A stretch of DNA of 64,000 nucleotides, from positions 40,775 to 104,774 of the forward strand of contig NZ_JBKEAA010000015.1 in assembly GCF_047971665.1 (NCBI RefSeq), read 5' to 3'. A program made the position numbers and the translations under genes. The notes under the pieces are model-generated. The model did no database searches. It saw only the letters and a list, made by a program, of their open reading frames with translations, and had not been told where the DNA came from. This document shows positions 8,302 through 21,647 of this stretch, in pieces (within the stretch, counting starts at the first letter, position 1; each line of letters begins with the position of its first letter). Source of the DNA: Castellaniella sp047971665 (lineage in GTDB: Bacteria; Pseudomonadota; Gammaproteobacteria; Burkholderiales; Burkholderiaceae_B).

Positions 8302-9293
8302 GCCAGACCGCCACCCCTCCGGTCCGCCTGAAGACCTCGGCCATGATCGCCTCGATCGCAGCGGAAGGGCAGACAACACGACCGGCCCCCTTTGGTCATG
8401 CGCTGAATGCCCTGGCTGAGCAGCGCCCCGACCTCGTGGGGCTGACCGCCGATCTGTCCAAATATACGGACTTGCACATCTTTGCCGCCGCGCATCCGAA
8501 GCGGTTCTTCCAGATGGGCATGGCCGAGCAACTGCTGGTGGCGGCGGCGGGCGGCATGGCCAAGGAAGGCCTGTTGCCGTTCGTCACGTCCTACGCGGTC
8601 TTCGCCACCCGGCGCGCCTATGACTTCATCCATCAGATCGTGGCCGAGGAACACCTGAACGTGAAGCTTTGCTGCGCTCTGCCGGGTCTGACGACCGGCT
8701 ACGGCCCCAGTCACCAGGCGACCGAGGATCTCGCGCTGATGCGCGCCATCCCTGGCATGACGGTGGTGGATCCCTGCGATGCGCTTGACATCGAGCAGGC
8801 CGTGCCCGAGATCGCGGCGCATCGCGGACCCGTGTATATGCGCCTGCTGCGCGGCAATGTGCCGGTAGTGCTCGACGAGTACGACTACCGGTTCGAGCTG
8901 GGCAAGGCGAAGCTGTTGCGCGATGGCCGGGATGTGCTGGTGATCTCCAGCGGACTCATGACCATGCGGGCGCTGGAGACCGCACAGAAACTGCAGGGCA
9001 GCGTGGATGTCGCGGTGCTGCATGTGCCCACGATCAAGCCGCTGGATGAGGCAGCCATCCTGCATGAGGTGCGCCGCAGCGACCGGCTGGTCGTCGTGGC
9101 CGAAAACCATGCCGTGATCGGCGGCCTGGGCGAATCGGTGGCCAGCCTGCTCGTCCGTTCCCGCCTGTCGCCGCAATTCCGTCAGGTTGCGCTGCCCGAC
9201 CGGTTCCTGGATGCCGGGGCGCTGCCGACGCTGCACGATCGTTACGGTATTTCCACTCAGGCATTCGTCCAGTCCATTCAGTCCTGGCTCTAG
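8298..9293 (+). CDS. Transketolase-like protein, C-terminal (pyrimidine-binding) subunit
   Basis: Second half of the split transketolase, 331 residues. It contains the pyrimidine-binding domain with the catalytic Glu region FFQMGMAEQLLVAAAGGMAK, the YGPSHQATEDLALMRAIPGM segment and the C-terminal transketolase domain (PTIKPLDEAAILHEVRRSDRLVVVAENH). The ATG overlaps the preceding stop (ATGA), so both subunits are made together. It follows that the enzyme is a heteromer formed with the upstream gene. No sugar kinase is encoded nearby, so whether the substrates are phosphorylated is open. Confidence 0.9.
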   Translation: MSQTATPPVRLKTSAMIASIAAEGQTTRPAPFGHALNALAEQRPDLVGLTADLSKYTDLHIFAAAHPKRFFQMGMAEQLLVAAAGGMAKEGLLPFVTSYAVFATRRAYDFIHQIVAEEHLNVKLCCALPGLTTGYGPSHQATEDLALMRAIPGMTVVDPCDALDIEQAVPEIAAHRGPVYMRLLRGNVPVVLDEYDYRFELGKAKLLRDGRDVLVISSGLMTMRALETAQKLQGSVDVAVLHVPTIKPLDEAAILHEVRRSDRLVVVAENHAVIGGLGESVASLLVRSRLSPQFRQVALPDRFLDAGALPTLHDRYGISTQAFVQSIQSWL

Positions 9294-9373
9294 CCCGGAT
9301 GCCGGGCGGCGCGCGGAGGAAGCGCCGCTGTACGCGCAGTACCTTGGTTTCGATATTCATAAAGGAGACAACC

Positions 9374-10372
9374 ATGAAGATGACTCGTCGCACATTCGTC
9401 CATACCCTGGGTGGCCTGGCCACGATTGCCGCAGCGCCCCTCTGGATCGGACAGGCTCGTGCCGCCACCAAACTCACCCTGGGCCATGGGGCTGCCCCCG
9501 GCAACCCGCGCGCCGTGGGCGCCGACAAGTTCGCCGAACTCGTGACGCAGAAAACCGGCGGCAGTGTACAGATCAATGTCGCCGGCTCGGAGCAGCTGGG
9601 CAACGACGTCGCCATGCTGACCAGCCTGCGCACGGGTGTGCTCGATTTCACCATCAACAGTCAGGGCGCCACAGGCGGGATCGTCCCTGAGATCAATGCA
9701 TTGGGACTGCCTTTTCTGTTCCAGGATGCGGATCATGCCTATAAGGTGCTGCAGACCGAGATCGGCGCCAATCTGGCCGGCCGCATGAAAAACAAGGGCC
9801 TGGTGCTGCTGGACTGGTGGGATAACGGGGTCCGCCACATCAGCAACAGCAAGCGGCCGATCCAGGCGCCAGGCGACTTGTCGGGCCTGAAGATCCGTAC
9901 GCCCGCCGATTCCATGACGATCGATATTTTCAAGGCGCTGGGGGCGGCAACCGAGCAGATCGCTTTCAGCGAACTCTATATCGCCTTGCAGCAAGGGGTC
10001 GTGGACGGACAGGAGAATCCGCTGGCCAACATTGCCAGCTCAAAAATCTACGAAGTCACGCCCTATATCAGTCTTTCGGCGCACAAATGGGAAAGCACGC
10101 CTTTCCTGATGTCGCGCATGGCCCAGGGGCGGCTCAAGGAAGCGGAGATGCAGGCCGTCATGGCAGCTGCCAGGGAAGCAGGAGACCTGCAACGCAGCCT
10201 GATGGGAGATGCTGACAAAAAATATCTGGCGCAGTTCAAGGCGGACCAGAGCCTGAAGGTCAATACCGTGAACCGACAGGCTTTCCAGCAGGCGACGGAG
10301 TCGGTGAAAGTCGCCTGGCAAGCCAAGCCCTTTGGCGATTTCGTCAAAAAGATCCTGGCGGCAGCTGGATGA
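9374..10372 (+). CDS. TRAP transporter substrate-binding protein, DctP family
   Basis: Periplasmic solute receptor of a TRAP transporter, 332 residues. The N-terminus MKMTRRTFVHTLGGLATIA with AQARA resembles a twin-arginine signal. The family core is visible: LDWWDNGVRHISNSKRPI, the ligand-binding Arg in GLKIRTPADSM, and LQQGVVDGQENP. AAGGAGA precedes the ATG at 9374. DctP proteins bind carboxylates through that Arg, so the ligand is probably a sugar acid or related carboxylate rather than a neutral sugar. Downstream DctQ and DctM complete the transporter. Confidence 0.93.
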   Translation: MKMTRRTFVHTLGGLATIAAAPLWIGQARAATKLTLGHGAAPGNPRAVGADKFAELVTQKTGGSVQINVAGSEQLGNDVAMLTSLRTGVLDFTINSQGATGGIVPEINALGLPFLFQDADHAYKVLQTEIGANLAGRMKNKGLVLLDWWDNGVRHISNSKRPIQAPGDLSGLKIRTPADSMTIDIFKALGAATEQIAFSELYIALQQGVVDGQENPLANIASSKIYEVTPYISLSAHKWESTPFLMSRMAQGRLKEAEMQAVMAAAREAGDLQRSLMGDADKKYLAQFKADQSLKVNTVNRQAFQQATESVKVAWQAKPFGDFVKKILAAAG

Positions 10373-10968
10373 TGGGGGCCGCCATGAAATCCCGGATTCT
10401 TGATTCCGAGCCGCCTTCCCGGGAGGCGGGTGCCACGTGTTCATGGGTGTGGCGCATGACGACCGTGCTCGATGCCGTGATCGCCCGGGTTTGCGAATTC
10501 CTGGTGATGGCGACGACGGTGGTACTGCTGGTGTTGCTGGGTGCCAATGTGATCGTGCGATATGCCCTCGAACAAGGAGGCATCGAATGGATCAGTGAGG
10601 TTCCGGCCCAGCTGTTTCCCTGGATGATTGCCGCCGGGATCGTGCTTGCCACGCAGCGTGGCAGCCATATCGCCGTCGATTTCGCCTACAAGTTCATGGG
10701 TGAGCTGGGCGGTCGCCTGCTGGCGATCGTCATCCAGGTGCTGGTCGCGCTGGCCTATGGCGTACTGTTCACCGTGGCCTGGCAGGTGGCCGACATCGTC
10801 TCGGTCGAGCGCAGCCCGCTGCTGGGTATCGCCGGAAGCTGGGGCTACTACGCCCTGATGTTCGCCGCGGCCGGGACGGTATTGAGCAGCCTCACCATTC
10901 TGCTGCGGGTCATGCTTGACGGCAAGGATGCGCTTCCACAGCCCAACCCCGAGGAGAGTGCGACATGA
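10369..10968 (+). CDS. TRAP transporter small permease, DctQ family
   Basis: Small membrane subunit of the TRAP transporter. The 199-residue protein has the typical four membrane segments (LVMATTVVLLVLLGANVIVRY, LFPWMIAAGIVLATQ, LAIVIQVLVALAYGVLF, GYYALMFAAAGTVLSSL) and the conserved RGSHIAVDF. Its first ATG overlaps the dctP stop; an internal ATG at 10456 would give a more standard N-terminus, so the first 29 polar residues are doubtful. It couples to the downstream large permease through another ATGATG overlap. Confidence 0.88.
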   Translation: MMGAAMKSRILDSEPPSREAGATCSWVWRMTTVLDAVIARVCEFLVMATTVVLLVLLGANVIVRYALEQGGIEWISEVPAQLFPWMIAAGIVLATQRGSHIAVDFAYKFMGELGGRLLAIVIQVLVALAYGVLFTVAWQVADIVSVERSPLLGIAGSWGYYALMFAAAGTVLSSLTILLRVMLDGKDALPQPNPEESAT

Positions 10969-12224
10969 TGCTCATACTCAGCGTGACGTTTTTCTGCCTG
11001 TTGTTCCTGGCCGTGCCGGTGGGCCATGTCCTGATGATCGCCTCCGGTGTGGCGGTGGCCGCCTCCGATTTTCCGCCGCTCCTGGTCATCGCCCAGCAGA
11101 TGTTTGCGCCCACACAGTCCTTTCCGATGTTGGCGCTGCCCTTCTTCATCCTGGCCGGAAGCCTGATGATGAGCGGCGAGCTGGGGCAGAATCTGATCGA
11201 CTTCGCCACGACGCTGGTACAGCGCTATCGTGGCGGTCTGGGGTCGGTTTCGGTGGTCGGCTCGGCGGTATTCGGCGGGGTCTCGGGCTCGGCCGTGGCC
11301 GATGCGACCGCGTTGGGATCGATGTTGATCCCGTGGCAGAAAAAGGAAGGCTATCCGGCCGGTTTCACGGCGGCCAACAATGCGGCCTCGGCCATGATCG
11401 CGGTGTTGATCCCTCCTTCGATTCCATTGATTCTGTATTCCCTGGTCTCGGGGGAGTCGATCAGCGCGCTGTTTTTTGCCGGCGTGCTGCCGGGCCTCAT
11501 GATCGTGGCCGTCTTTGTGGTCGTCTGCAATCTGTCCGCCCGGATGCGCGATTTTCCCTATCGCCCCACGGCGTTCGATTGGCCCAGGTTCCGGGTGCTT
11601 TTCAGGAAGGCCTTGCCGGCCCTGATCCTGCCGATCATGATCCTGGTGCTGCTGCGTTTCGGTGTGGCTACCCCGACGGAGGTCTCGGTCCTGGCGACGC
11701 TGTACGCGCTGGCCATGGGGGTATTCGTCTATCGTGACATGACGCTGGCGCGCTTTCGCTCGGCGATCATCAGCGCCGGGGTCTCCACCGGGGTGGTGAT
11801 GCTGGTGATCATGGGATCGTCCGCAGTCGGGTGGCTGGCCACCTATGCTCAGATTCCGCAAAGCTTTGCCGCCTGGTGCGTGGCGACGCTGAAGGAGCCA
11901 TGGCTCATCATCCTGGCGATGAACGGCATCATGCTCGTGGTCGGCATGTTCATTGACCTGCCCGCAGCCATCCTGCTGCTGGGCCCGATCTTTGTGCCGC
12001 TGGCGCAGACCATCGGCCTCGATACCTTGCAGCTGGGCCTGATGATGGTGCTCAATCTGAGCATCGGGCTGTTCACCCCGCCGGTCGGGACGACCTTGTT
12101 CATATCCAGCACCATTGCACGGGTGTCGATCATCCAGGCGACGCGGGAATTGATCCCGTTCTACGGGGCCACGTTGCTGATTCTGGCGCTGTTCAGCTAT
12201 CTCCCGTTCTTGACGTTGCGTTAG
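10965..12224 (+). CDS. TRAP transporter large permease, DctM family
   Basis: Main channel subunit of the TRAP transporter, 419 residues and about a dozen membrane helices. Family motifs include FFILAGSLMMSGELG, GGVSGSAVADATALGSMLIP, the NNAASAMIAVLIPPSIPLILY segment and LSIGLFTPPVGTTLF. Uptake is driven by a sodium or proton gradient with the substrate delivered by DctP. It is the last gene of the LysR-controlled cluster and is followed by a strong hairpin. Confidence 0.94.
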   Translation: MMLILSVTFFCLLFLAVPVGHVLMIASGVAVAASDFPPLLVIAQQMFAPTQSFPMLALPFFILAGSLMMSGELGQNLIDFATTLVQRYRGGLGSVSVVGSAVFGGVSGSAVADATALGSMLIPWQKKEGYPAGFTAANNAASAMIAVLIPPSIPLILYSLVSGESISALFFAGVLPGLMIVAVFVVVCNLSARMRDFPYRPTAFDWPRFRVLFRKALPALILPIMILVLLRFGVATPTEVSVLATLYALAMGVFVYRDMTLARFRSAIISAGVSTGVVMLVIMGSSAVGWLATYAQIPQSFAAWCVATLKEPWLIILAMNGIMLVVGMFIDLPAAILLLGPIFVPLAQTIGLDTLQLGLMMVLNLSIGLFTPPVGTTLFISSTIARVSIIQATRELIPFYGATLLILALFSYLPFLTLR

Positions 12225-12247
12225 GCAGTGGACACGCGCATCGGGAC

Positions 12248-12297
12248 GCACGACAAGGGCCGGAGCGGGCCAAAGCCCGCCCCGGCCCTTGTCGTGC
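12248..12297. terminator. Bidirectional terminator between dctM and gltD
   Basis: A 23-bp inverted repeat with one mismatch (12248-12270 pairs with 12275-12297) around a CAAA loop. It lies between two convergent genes (dctM ends at 12224, gltD ends at 12330) and can serve both. There is no clear T-run on either side, but the stem is very stable. Confidence 0.8.
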
Positions 12298-12329
12298 CGA
12301 TCCGGCGAGTCGGATGAATGCCGCCCGGT

Positions 12330-13793
12330 TCAGCGCGGCAGGACCGTCGACCCCATCAGATACTCGTCCACCGAGCGCGCGCATTGGCGTCCCTCGCGGA
12401 TCGCCCAGACCACCAGCGATTGCCCGCGCCGCATGTCGCCCGCGGCAAAGACCTTGGCCCTGGAGCTGCAGTAATCGTCCGTGTTCGCCCGCACGTTGCC
12501 GCGTCCGTCGACTTCGACCCCGAAGGCATCCAGCACCGAGCGCACCGGCGACACGAAGCCCATCGCCAGCAGCACCAGATCGGCCTGGATCTCGAACTTC
12601 GAGTCCTTGACCTCGCGCATTTTCATCTGGCCCGTGGCCTTGTCCTTGAGCCATTCCAGGCGCGTGGCGACCAGCTTTTCGACCTTGCCGCCCTTGCCCT
12701 CGAAGGCCTGCGTGCCCACCGCCCAGTCCCGCTGGCAGCCTTCCTCGTGCGAGGATGACGTCCGCAGACGGATCGGCCAGTAGGGCCAGGTCAGCAGCTT
12801 GTCTTCTTCCTCCGGCGGGCGGAACATCAGCTCGAACTGTGTCACCGACGCCGCCCCCTGGCGGTTGCTCGTCCCCACGCAGTCCGATCCCGTGTCGCCG
12901 CCGCCGATCACCACCACATGCTTGCCTTTGGCGCTGATCGGCTTGGCGATGCGGTCACCACGGTTGAGCTTGTTCTGCTGGCGCAGAAAATCCATGGCGA
13001 AATGCACCCCGCGCAGCTCGCGGCCCGGCACCGGCAGATCGCGCGGCTGTTCGGAACCGCCCGACAGCACCACGGCATCGTATTGCGCCAGCAGTTCGTC
13101 GGGAGTCACGACGGTCAGCCCGTCCTCCGCATGCTCCGCCAGACCCACGTAGGTCGAGGGCAGGAATTCCACGCCTTCGGCCTCCATCTGCGCCAGACGC
13201 CGGTCGATGTGGGATTTTTCCAGCTTGAAGTCCGGGATTCCGTAGCGCAGCAGTCCGCCGATGCGGTTGTTCTTTTCGTAGACGGTCACGCTGTGTCCCG
13301 CGCGCGCCAGTTGCTGGGCGCTGGCCAGGCCGGCCGGCCCCGAGCCGACCACGGCGACCCGCTTGCCCGTCTTGCGCGCGGGCGGCTGCGGCACCACCCA
13401 GCCTTCCTGCCAGCCGCGCTCGATGATCGTGTGCTCGATCGATTTGATGCCGACCGCGACGTCGTTCAGGTTCAGCGTACAGGCGGCCTCGCAGGGGGCG
13501 GGGCAGATGCGGCCGGTGAACTCCGGAAAGTTGTTGGTCGACAGCAGCACGTCGAGCGCCCGCTTCCAGTCCTGGCGATAGACCAGGTCGTTCCAGTCCG
13601 GGATGATGTTGTTGACCGGGCAGCCGTGGGTGCAGAACGGCACCCCGCAGTCCATGCAGCGCGCGCCCTGGACGCGGGCCTCTTCGTCGGTCAGCGGCGA
13701 GACGAACTCTTTCCAGTGACGCAGGCGGGATTCCGAAGCCTCATAGGTCGGCGCGACCCGGGAGAATTCCATGAAACCAGTGATTTTTCCCAT
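12330..13793 (-). CDS. gltD: Glutamate synthase small (beta) subunit
   Basis: NADPH-oxidising subunit of glutamate synthase, which makes two glutamates from glutamine and 2-oxoglutarate. The 487-residue protein has the N-terminal cysteine clusters for two [4Fe-4S] centres (CMDCGVPFCTHGCP and CPAPCEAAC), an FAD-binding GSGPAGLASAQQ and an NADPH-binding VVIGGGDTGSDCVG. The ATG at 13793 (MGKITGFMEFSR) has AAGGA upstream and matches the family start. It follows gltB by 14 bases on the same strand. Confidence 0.96.
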   Translation of the reverse strand: MGKITGFMEFSRVAPTYEASESRLRHWKEFVSPLTDEEARVQGARCMDCGVPFCTHGCPVNNIIPDWNDLVYRQDWKRALDVLLSTNNFPEFTGRICPAPCEAACTLNLNDVAVGIKSIEHTIIERGWQEGWVVPQPPARKTGKRVAVVGSGPAGLASAQQLARAGHSVTVYEKNNRIGGLLRYGIPDFKLEKSHIDRRLAQMEAEGVEFLPSTYVGLAEHAEDGLTVVTPDELLAQYDAVVLSGGSEQPRDLPVPGRELRGVHFAMDFLRQQNKLNRGDRIAKPISAKGKHVVVIGGGDTGSDCVGTSNRQGAASVTQFELMFRPPEEEDKLLTWPYWPIRLRTSSSHEEGCQRDWAVGTQAFEGKGGKVEKLVATRLEWLKDKATGQMKMREVKDSKFEIQADLVLLAMGFVSPVRSVLDAFGVEVDGRGNVRANTDDYCSSRAKVFAAGDMRRGQSLVVWAIREGRQCARSVDEYLMGSTVLPR

Positions 13794-13807
13794 GATGCGA
13801 TGTTCCT

Positions 13808-18541
<4,734 letters not shown>

Positions 18542-18636
18542 GTTCGGGACTCGCAAAGCGGAATACGGAGGCCGCAACGAGCGGCAGAAGGTGGACGTTA
18601 CCGCCCCAAGTCCTTACTGACAATAGGTTTTCAGAT

Positions 18637-18701
18637 GATCCGTCCCTATTTATTATTATCCATATATCTTGATATAAAATATAGGGACGGATCAAAGTCA
18701 A
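18637..18701 (-). promoter_or_regulatory. gltB control region with a 13-bp inverted repeat
   Basis: In an AT-rich stretch upstream of gltB, GATCCGTCCCTAT (18637-18649) is exactly repeated in inverse at 18681-18693, with 31 AT-rich bases between. On the minus strand, TTGACT (18696-18701) and TTTATA 17 bases further on form a plausible promoter, whose spacer contains one arm of the repeat. The layout suggests a repressor or activator that bridges two half-sites. Which regulator binds is unknown. Confidence 0.5.
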
Positions 18702-18751
18702 TGAAAGAAAAACAATGCCATGATGCGATTGCTTTAAGTATAGAAGGTGAT

Positions 18752-18786
18752 CTCCAGGGCGAACAAATGAAGGCCCCGCCCTGGAG
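18752..18786 (-). terminator. Possible terminator of the ent operon
   Basis: Perfect 10-bp inverted repeat CTCCAGGGCG / CGCCCTGGAG (18752-18761 with 18777-18786), 15-base loop, 18 bases after the entA stop codon on the minus strand. No strong T-tract follows, so it is only a candidate for separating the siderophore operon from gltB. Confidence 0.45.
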
Positions 18787-18804
18787 TGTGGTGGCGCCGT
18801 CGAG

Positions 18805-19653
18805 TCAGCGATCCAGCGTCGCGCCGCCATCGACCCGCAGATCGTGCAGGGTGATGTGGCTGGCCTGGTCCGAGAGCAGAAACAGGACGGCAGCGGCGAT
18901 TTCATCGGGCCGGGCGATCTTCGCCAGGGGAATGCCCAGGCGCCAGCGGCCCGGATCGCCGGCGATCACGGCTTCGCGCGAACTGCCCAGCGCCCACATG
19001 GCCTGCTGCATGGCGGTATCGGTGGAACCGGGCGAGACGATGTTGACGCGGATGCCGTGCGGGGCCAGCTCCAGGCCCAGGCAGCGGCTGAATTGGGTCG
19101 CGGCTGCCTTGGAGGCGGCATAGGCCGCCATGCCCGCGCGCGGCGTGGTGGCGGCGTTCGAGCTCACGGTCACGATCGCGCCTTCGCGGCGCTCGCGCAG
19201 GCGCCGGGCGACGGCGCGGCAGACATGAAAGACTCCGGTGGCGTTGATGTCGAAACAGCGCTGCCATTGCGCGTCGGTCAGCTCGGCGACCTCTCCCATT
19301 TCCAGCACGCCGGCGACACTGGCCAGGCCGTGCAGCGGGCCCTGGGCCGCCTCGGCCTGAGCAATGACCTGATCGACCCGTCCGGCATCGCGCACATCCA
19401 GAGGGGCGGTCCACAGGCGGGCGGACCGACTGGCGTGACCCGGTGCGTCCTGCGCGGCGTGTGTGTGCAGGCGTCCCAGACCGGCCTCGTCGAGATCGAC
19501 GGCCGACACGCGGGCGCCGCGGGCGATCAATTGACGGGCAACGGCCGCGCCGATCCCGCTGGCCGCGCCGGTGACAAGCAGGTGGCGGTCCTGAAAATCG
19601 GCAAGGGGGTGCGCGGCTGCGCCGAGGCGGCCTGGATCGGACGGGGTGTTCAT
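18805..19653 (-). CDS. entA: 2,3-dihydro-2,3-dihydroxybenzoate dehydrogenase
   Basis: SDR enzyme that oxidises 2,3-dihydro-2,3-dihydroxybenzoate to 2,3-dihydroxybenzoate (DHB) with NAD, the last step of DHB synthesis. The 282-residue protein has TGAASGIGAAVA (cofactor), DLDEAG (NAD-preferring acid), the catalytic Ser in VSSNAATTPRAG and YAASKAAA. EntA/DhbA assignment rests on its position directly after entC and entB in the same operon. Its ATG overlaps the entB stop by four bases (ATGA). About 30 residues longer than E. coli EntA, mostly from an N-terminal extension and a linker around residue 70. Confidence 0.9.
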   Translation of the reverse strand: MNTPSDPGRLGAAAHPLADFQDRHLLVTGAASGIGAAVARQLIARGARVSAVDLDEAGLGRLHTHAAQDAPGHASRSARLWTAPLDVRDAGRVDQVIAQAEAAQGPLHGLASVAGVLEMGEVAELTDAQWQRCFDINATGVFHVCRAVARRLRERREGAIVTVSSNAATTPRAGMAAYAASKAAATQFSRCLGLELAPHGIRVNIVSPGSTDTAMQQAMWALGSSREAVIAGDPGRWRLGIPLAKIARPDEIAAAVLFLLSDQASHITLHDLRVDGGATLDR

Positions 19654-20324
19654 GCGTGAGTCTCCCGGGAGAAGGTGGCGGCGGCGTTCGAGGCCAGGGC
19701 GGTGAGAATTTCGTCGACCGTCAGGCTGACCCCGCAGCGTTGCGCGACATGCGTGATGGCCATGTGATGATCCTGCGGGCTGAAGTCCGCGCAGGCATCG
19801 ATCGCCAGAAAGGGCTGGATGTCCTGCATGAAGGCCTCCAGCGCGGTGGCCAGGCAGCCGATGTGGGCATAGACGCCCGTGATGATGAGCTGATCGCGGC
19901 CCAGCGCGTGCAGCCGTTCCCGCAAGTCGGAGCGCTGAAAGGCGCTGTAGCGCCATTTGGTCAGCACGGTGTCGTCGGGATGCGGGCTCAGCGCCGGAAC
20001 GATGCGCGCGCCGGCCTGGTGCGCCGGCGCGGTCAGGCCCGGTCCCCAGAAATCGTTCAGCAGCGCCCGGTCGGCCTCGGGCTGCACGGGCGGCTGCGCC
20101 GTGTAGAACACGGGGATGCCCTGGTCGCGGCAGCGCTTGCGCAGGCGGTCGATGGCGGCGATCAGGTCCGGGATCGGGGCTTGCGTCACATCGTATTTGC
20201 CCAGGAAATAGTCCTGCATGTCGTGGATCAGCAAAGCGGCGCGGCGCGCGTCCGGGCGCCAGCCCACGCGGTTGCTCACGGGTTGGCGGGGCATGGCATA
20301 GGCCGCCAGGGAAGGAATGCTCAT
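19650..20324 (-). CDS. entB: Isochorismatase (EntB lyase domain only)
   Basis: Hydrolyses the enolpyruvyl group of isochorismate to give 2,3-dihydro-DHB and pyruvate. The 224 residues cover the isochorismatase domain: IHDMQDYFLGKYD, the catalytic region VLTKWRYSAFQRSDL and ITGVYAHIGCLATALEAFMQDI. In E. coli EntB (285 residues) an aryl carrier domain follows; here the protein stops without one, and a separate carrier gene is found between entE and entF. GGAG lies nine bases before the ATG. It is translationally coupled to entA. Confidence 0.92.
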   Translation of the reverse strand: MSIPSLAAYAMPRQPVSNRVGWRPDARRAALLIHDMQDYFLGKYDVTQAPIPDLIAAIDRLRKRCRDQGIPVFYTAQPPVQPEADRALLNDFWGPGLTAPAHQAGARIVPALSPHPDDTVLTKWRYSAFQRSDLRERLHALGRDQLIITGVYAHIGCLATALEAFMQDIQPFLAIDACADFSPQDHHMAITHVAQRCGVSLTVDEILTALASNAAATFSRETHA

Positions 20325-20406
20325 GAGACGGGACTCCGGGAAGAATGGATCGAGGGCGCCGGGCCATGCGTCAGAGGCCGTGGGGAGGAAACGCGCCGGG
20401 AACGGT

Positions 20407-21645
20407 TCAAACGAGCCCCAGCGCGTCCAGCACGGTCCGCAGTTTGTTGCCGGTTTCCTGGTATTCGAGCGAGGGAACCGATCCGGGCACGATGCCGGCG
20501 CCCGCCGACAGCGTCAGCCGGGAGCCGTGGGCGTGCGCGCAGCGGATCGCGACGGCCCAGGCGCCGTCGCCGCTGGCGTCGCACCAGCCTGCCGCCCCGG
20601 CGAAATATCCGCGCTCGAACGGTTCGAGCGCCGCGATGGCGCGCCGGGCGTCGGCCGTGGGCAGACCGCAGACGGCGGGTGTGGGATGCAGCGCGATGGC
20701 CAGGTCCAGGGCGCTGATCGCGGGATCGGCCAGTTCCCCCTCGATCCGGGTGCCCAGGTGCCAGAGCCGGGCCGTCGATGTCAGGCCCGGTTGCGCCGGG
20801 ATGTCGAGCCTGCGGCACAGCGGCCGCAGCGCGGCCTCGATGGCCTCGATCACGACTGCATGTTCCAGCCGGTCCTTGGGCGAGTCCAGCAGCGCCCGGG
20901 CGATGCGGGCGTCCTCGGCGGCATCGGCGTGGCGCGCGGCGGTGCCCGCCAGCGGGTGAACCTGGACCCGGCGGCCTTCCCGGCGCACCAGCAGTTCCGG
21001 GCTGGCCCCCAGAAAATAGATCTCGCCGGTGTCGGACACGGGCAGCGCATAGGTGTGGCCGTGCGGGCTGGCCTGCCACAGCCGCGCCAGCACCTCGGGC
21101 AGGTTCAGCGGCCGTTCCAGTTCCAGTTCCAGGGTCCGGGCCAGCACCAGTTTGCGCAGGCCGGTGTTCAGGCCCAGTTGTTCGAGCGCCGCGCAGACAC
21201 CGCGTTCGTAGCCGGCCTGATCGGGTTGTTCCCGGCGCCGGAGGATGGCGCAACCGCGCGGCGCGGACAGACCCGACGGCGCCGTGAGACGGCGCAGGGT
21301 CCGGGGCACGCGCAACAGGGCCGGCGCCGGCCCGGCCGGGTCGTAGGGCAGCAGGCCCAGCAGCAGGGGCCGGGCGTCGGGCGCGCAGGTGGCGCCGGCG
21401 GGATCGGTCGTGCGGGCCTCGCGGGTCTCATCCCGCGTGGTGGCTGCCGTTTCGGCGTACCGGGCGGCCGCCTCGACGAGCAGGTCGGCGGCGCAGGCCG
21501 CCACATTCTCGCGCGCGGCGGCTTGCAGCAGGCAGCCCTGGCCGTGCAGGCCTTGTCCCCGGGCGGTGAACAGACTGTCGCCGGGCCGGAAGCCGGCCAG
21601 AACGCCAGCGTCCGCAGCCGGGAGAGGGCGAGCGGGCAGGTCCAT
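20407..21645 (-). CDS. entC: Isochorismate synthase
   Basis: Converts chorismate to isochorismate, committing it to siderophore synthesis. The 412-residue protein has the chorismate-utilising enzyme fold in its C-terminal half, with YFLGASPELLVRREGRR, PLAGTAAR, HLGTRIEGELAD, the HPTPAVCGLPTADAR motif and FERGYFAGAAGW. The N-terminal third is GC-rich and weakly conserved. The gene begins two bases after the stop of the YncE-like gene, so it depends on the operon started upstream of entE. Confidence 0.93.
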   Translation of the reverse strand: MDLPARPLPAADAGVLAGFRPGDSLFTARGQGLHGQGCLLQAAARENVAACAADLLVEAAARYAETAATTRDETREARTTDPAGATCAPDARPLLLGLLPYDPAGPAPALLRVPRTLRRLTAPSGLSAPRGCAILRRREQPDQAGYERGVCAALEQLGLNTGLRKLVLARTLELELERPLNLPEVLARLWQASPHGHTYALPVSDTGEIYFLGASPELLVRREGRRVQVHPLAGTAARHADAAEDARIARALLDSPKDRLEHAVVIEAIEAALRPLCRRLDIPAQPGLTSTARLWHLGTRIEGELADPAISALDLAIALHPTPAVCGLPTADARRAIAALEPFERGYFAGAAGWCDASGDGAWAVAIRCAHAHGSRLTLSAGAGIVPGSVPSLEYQETGNKLRTVLDALGLV

Positions 21646-21647
21646 GA

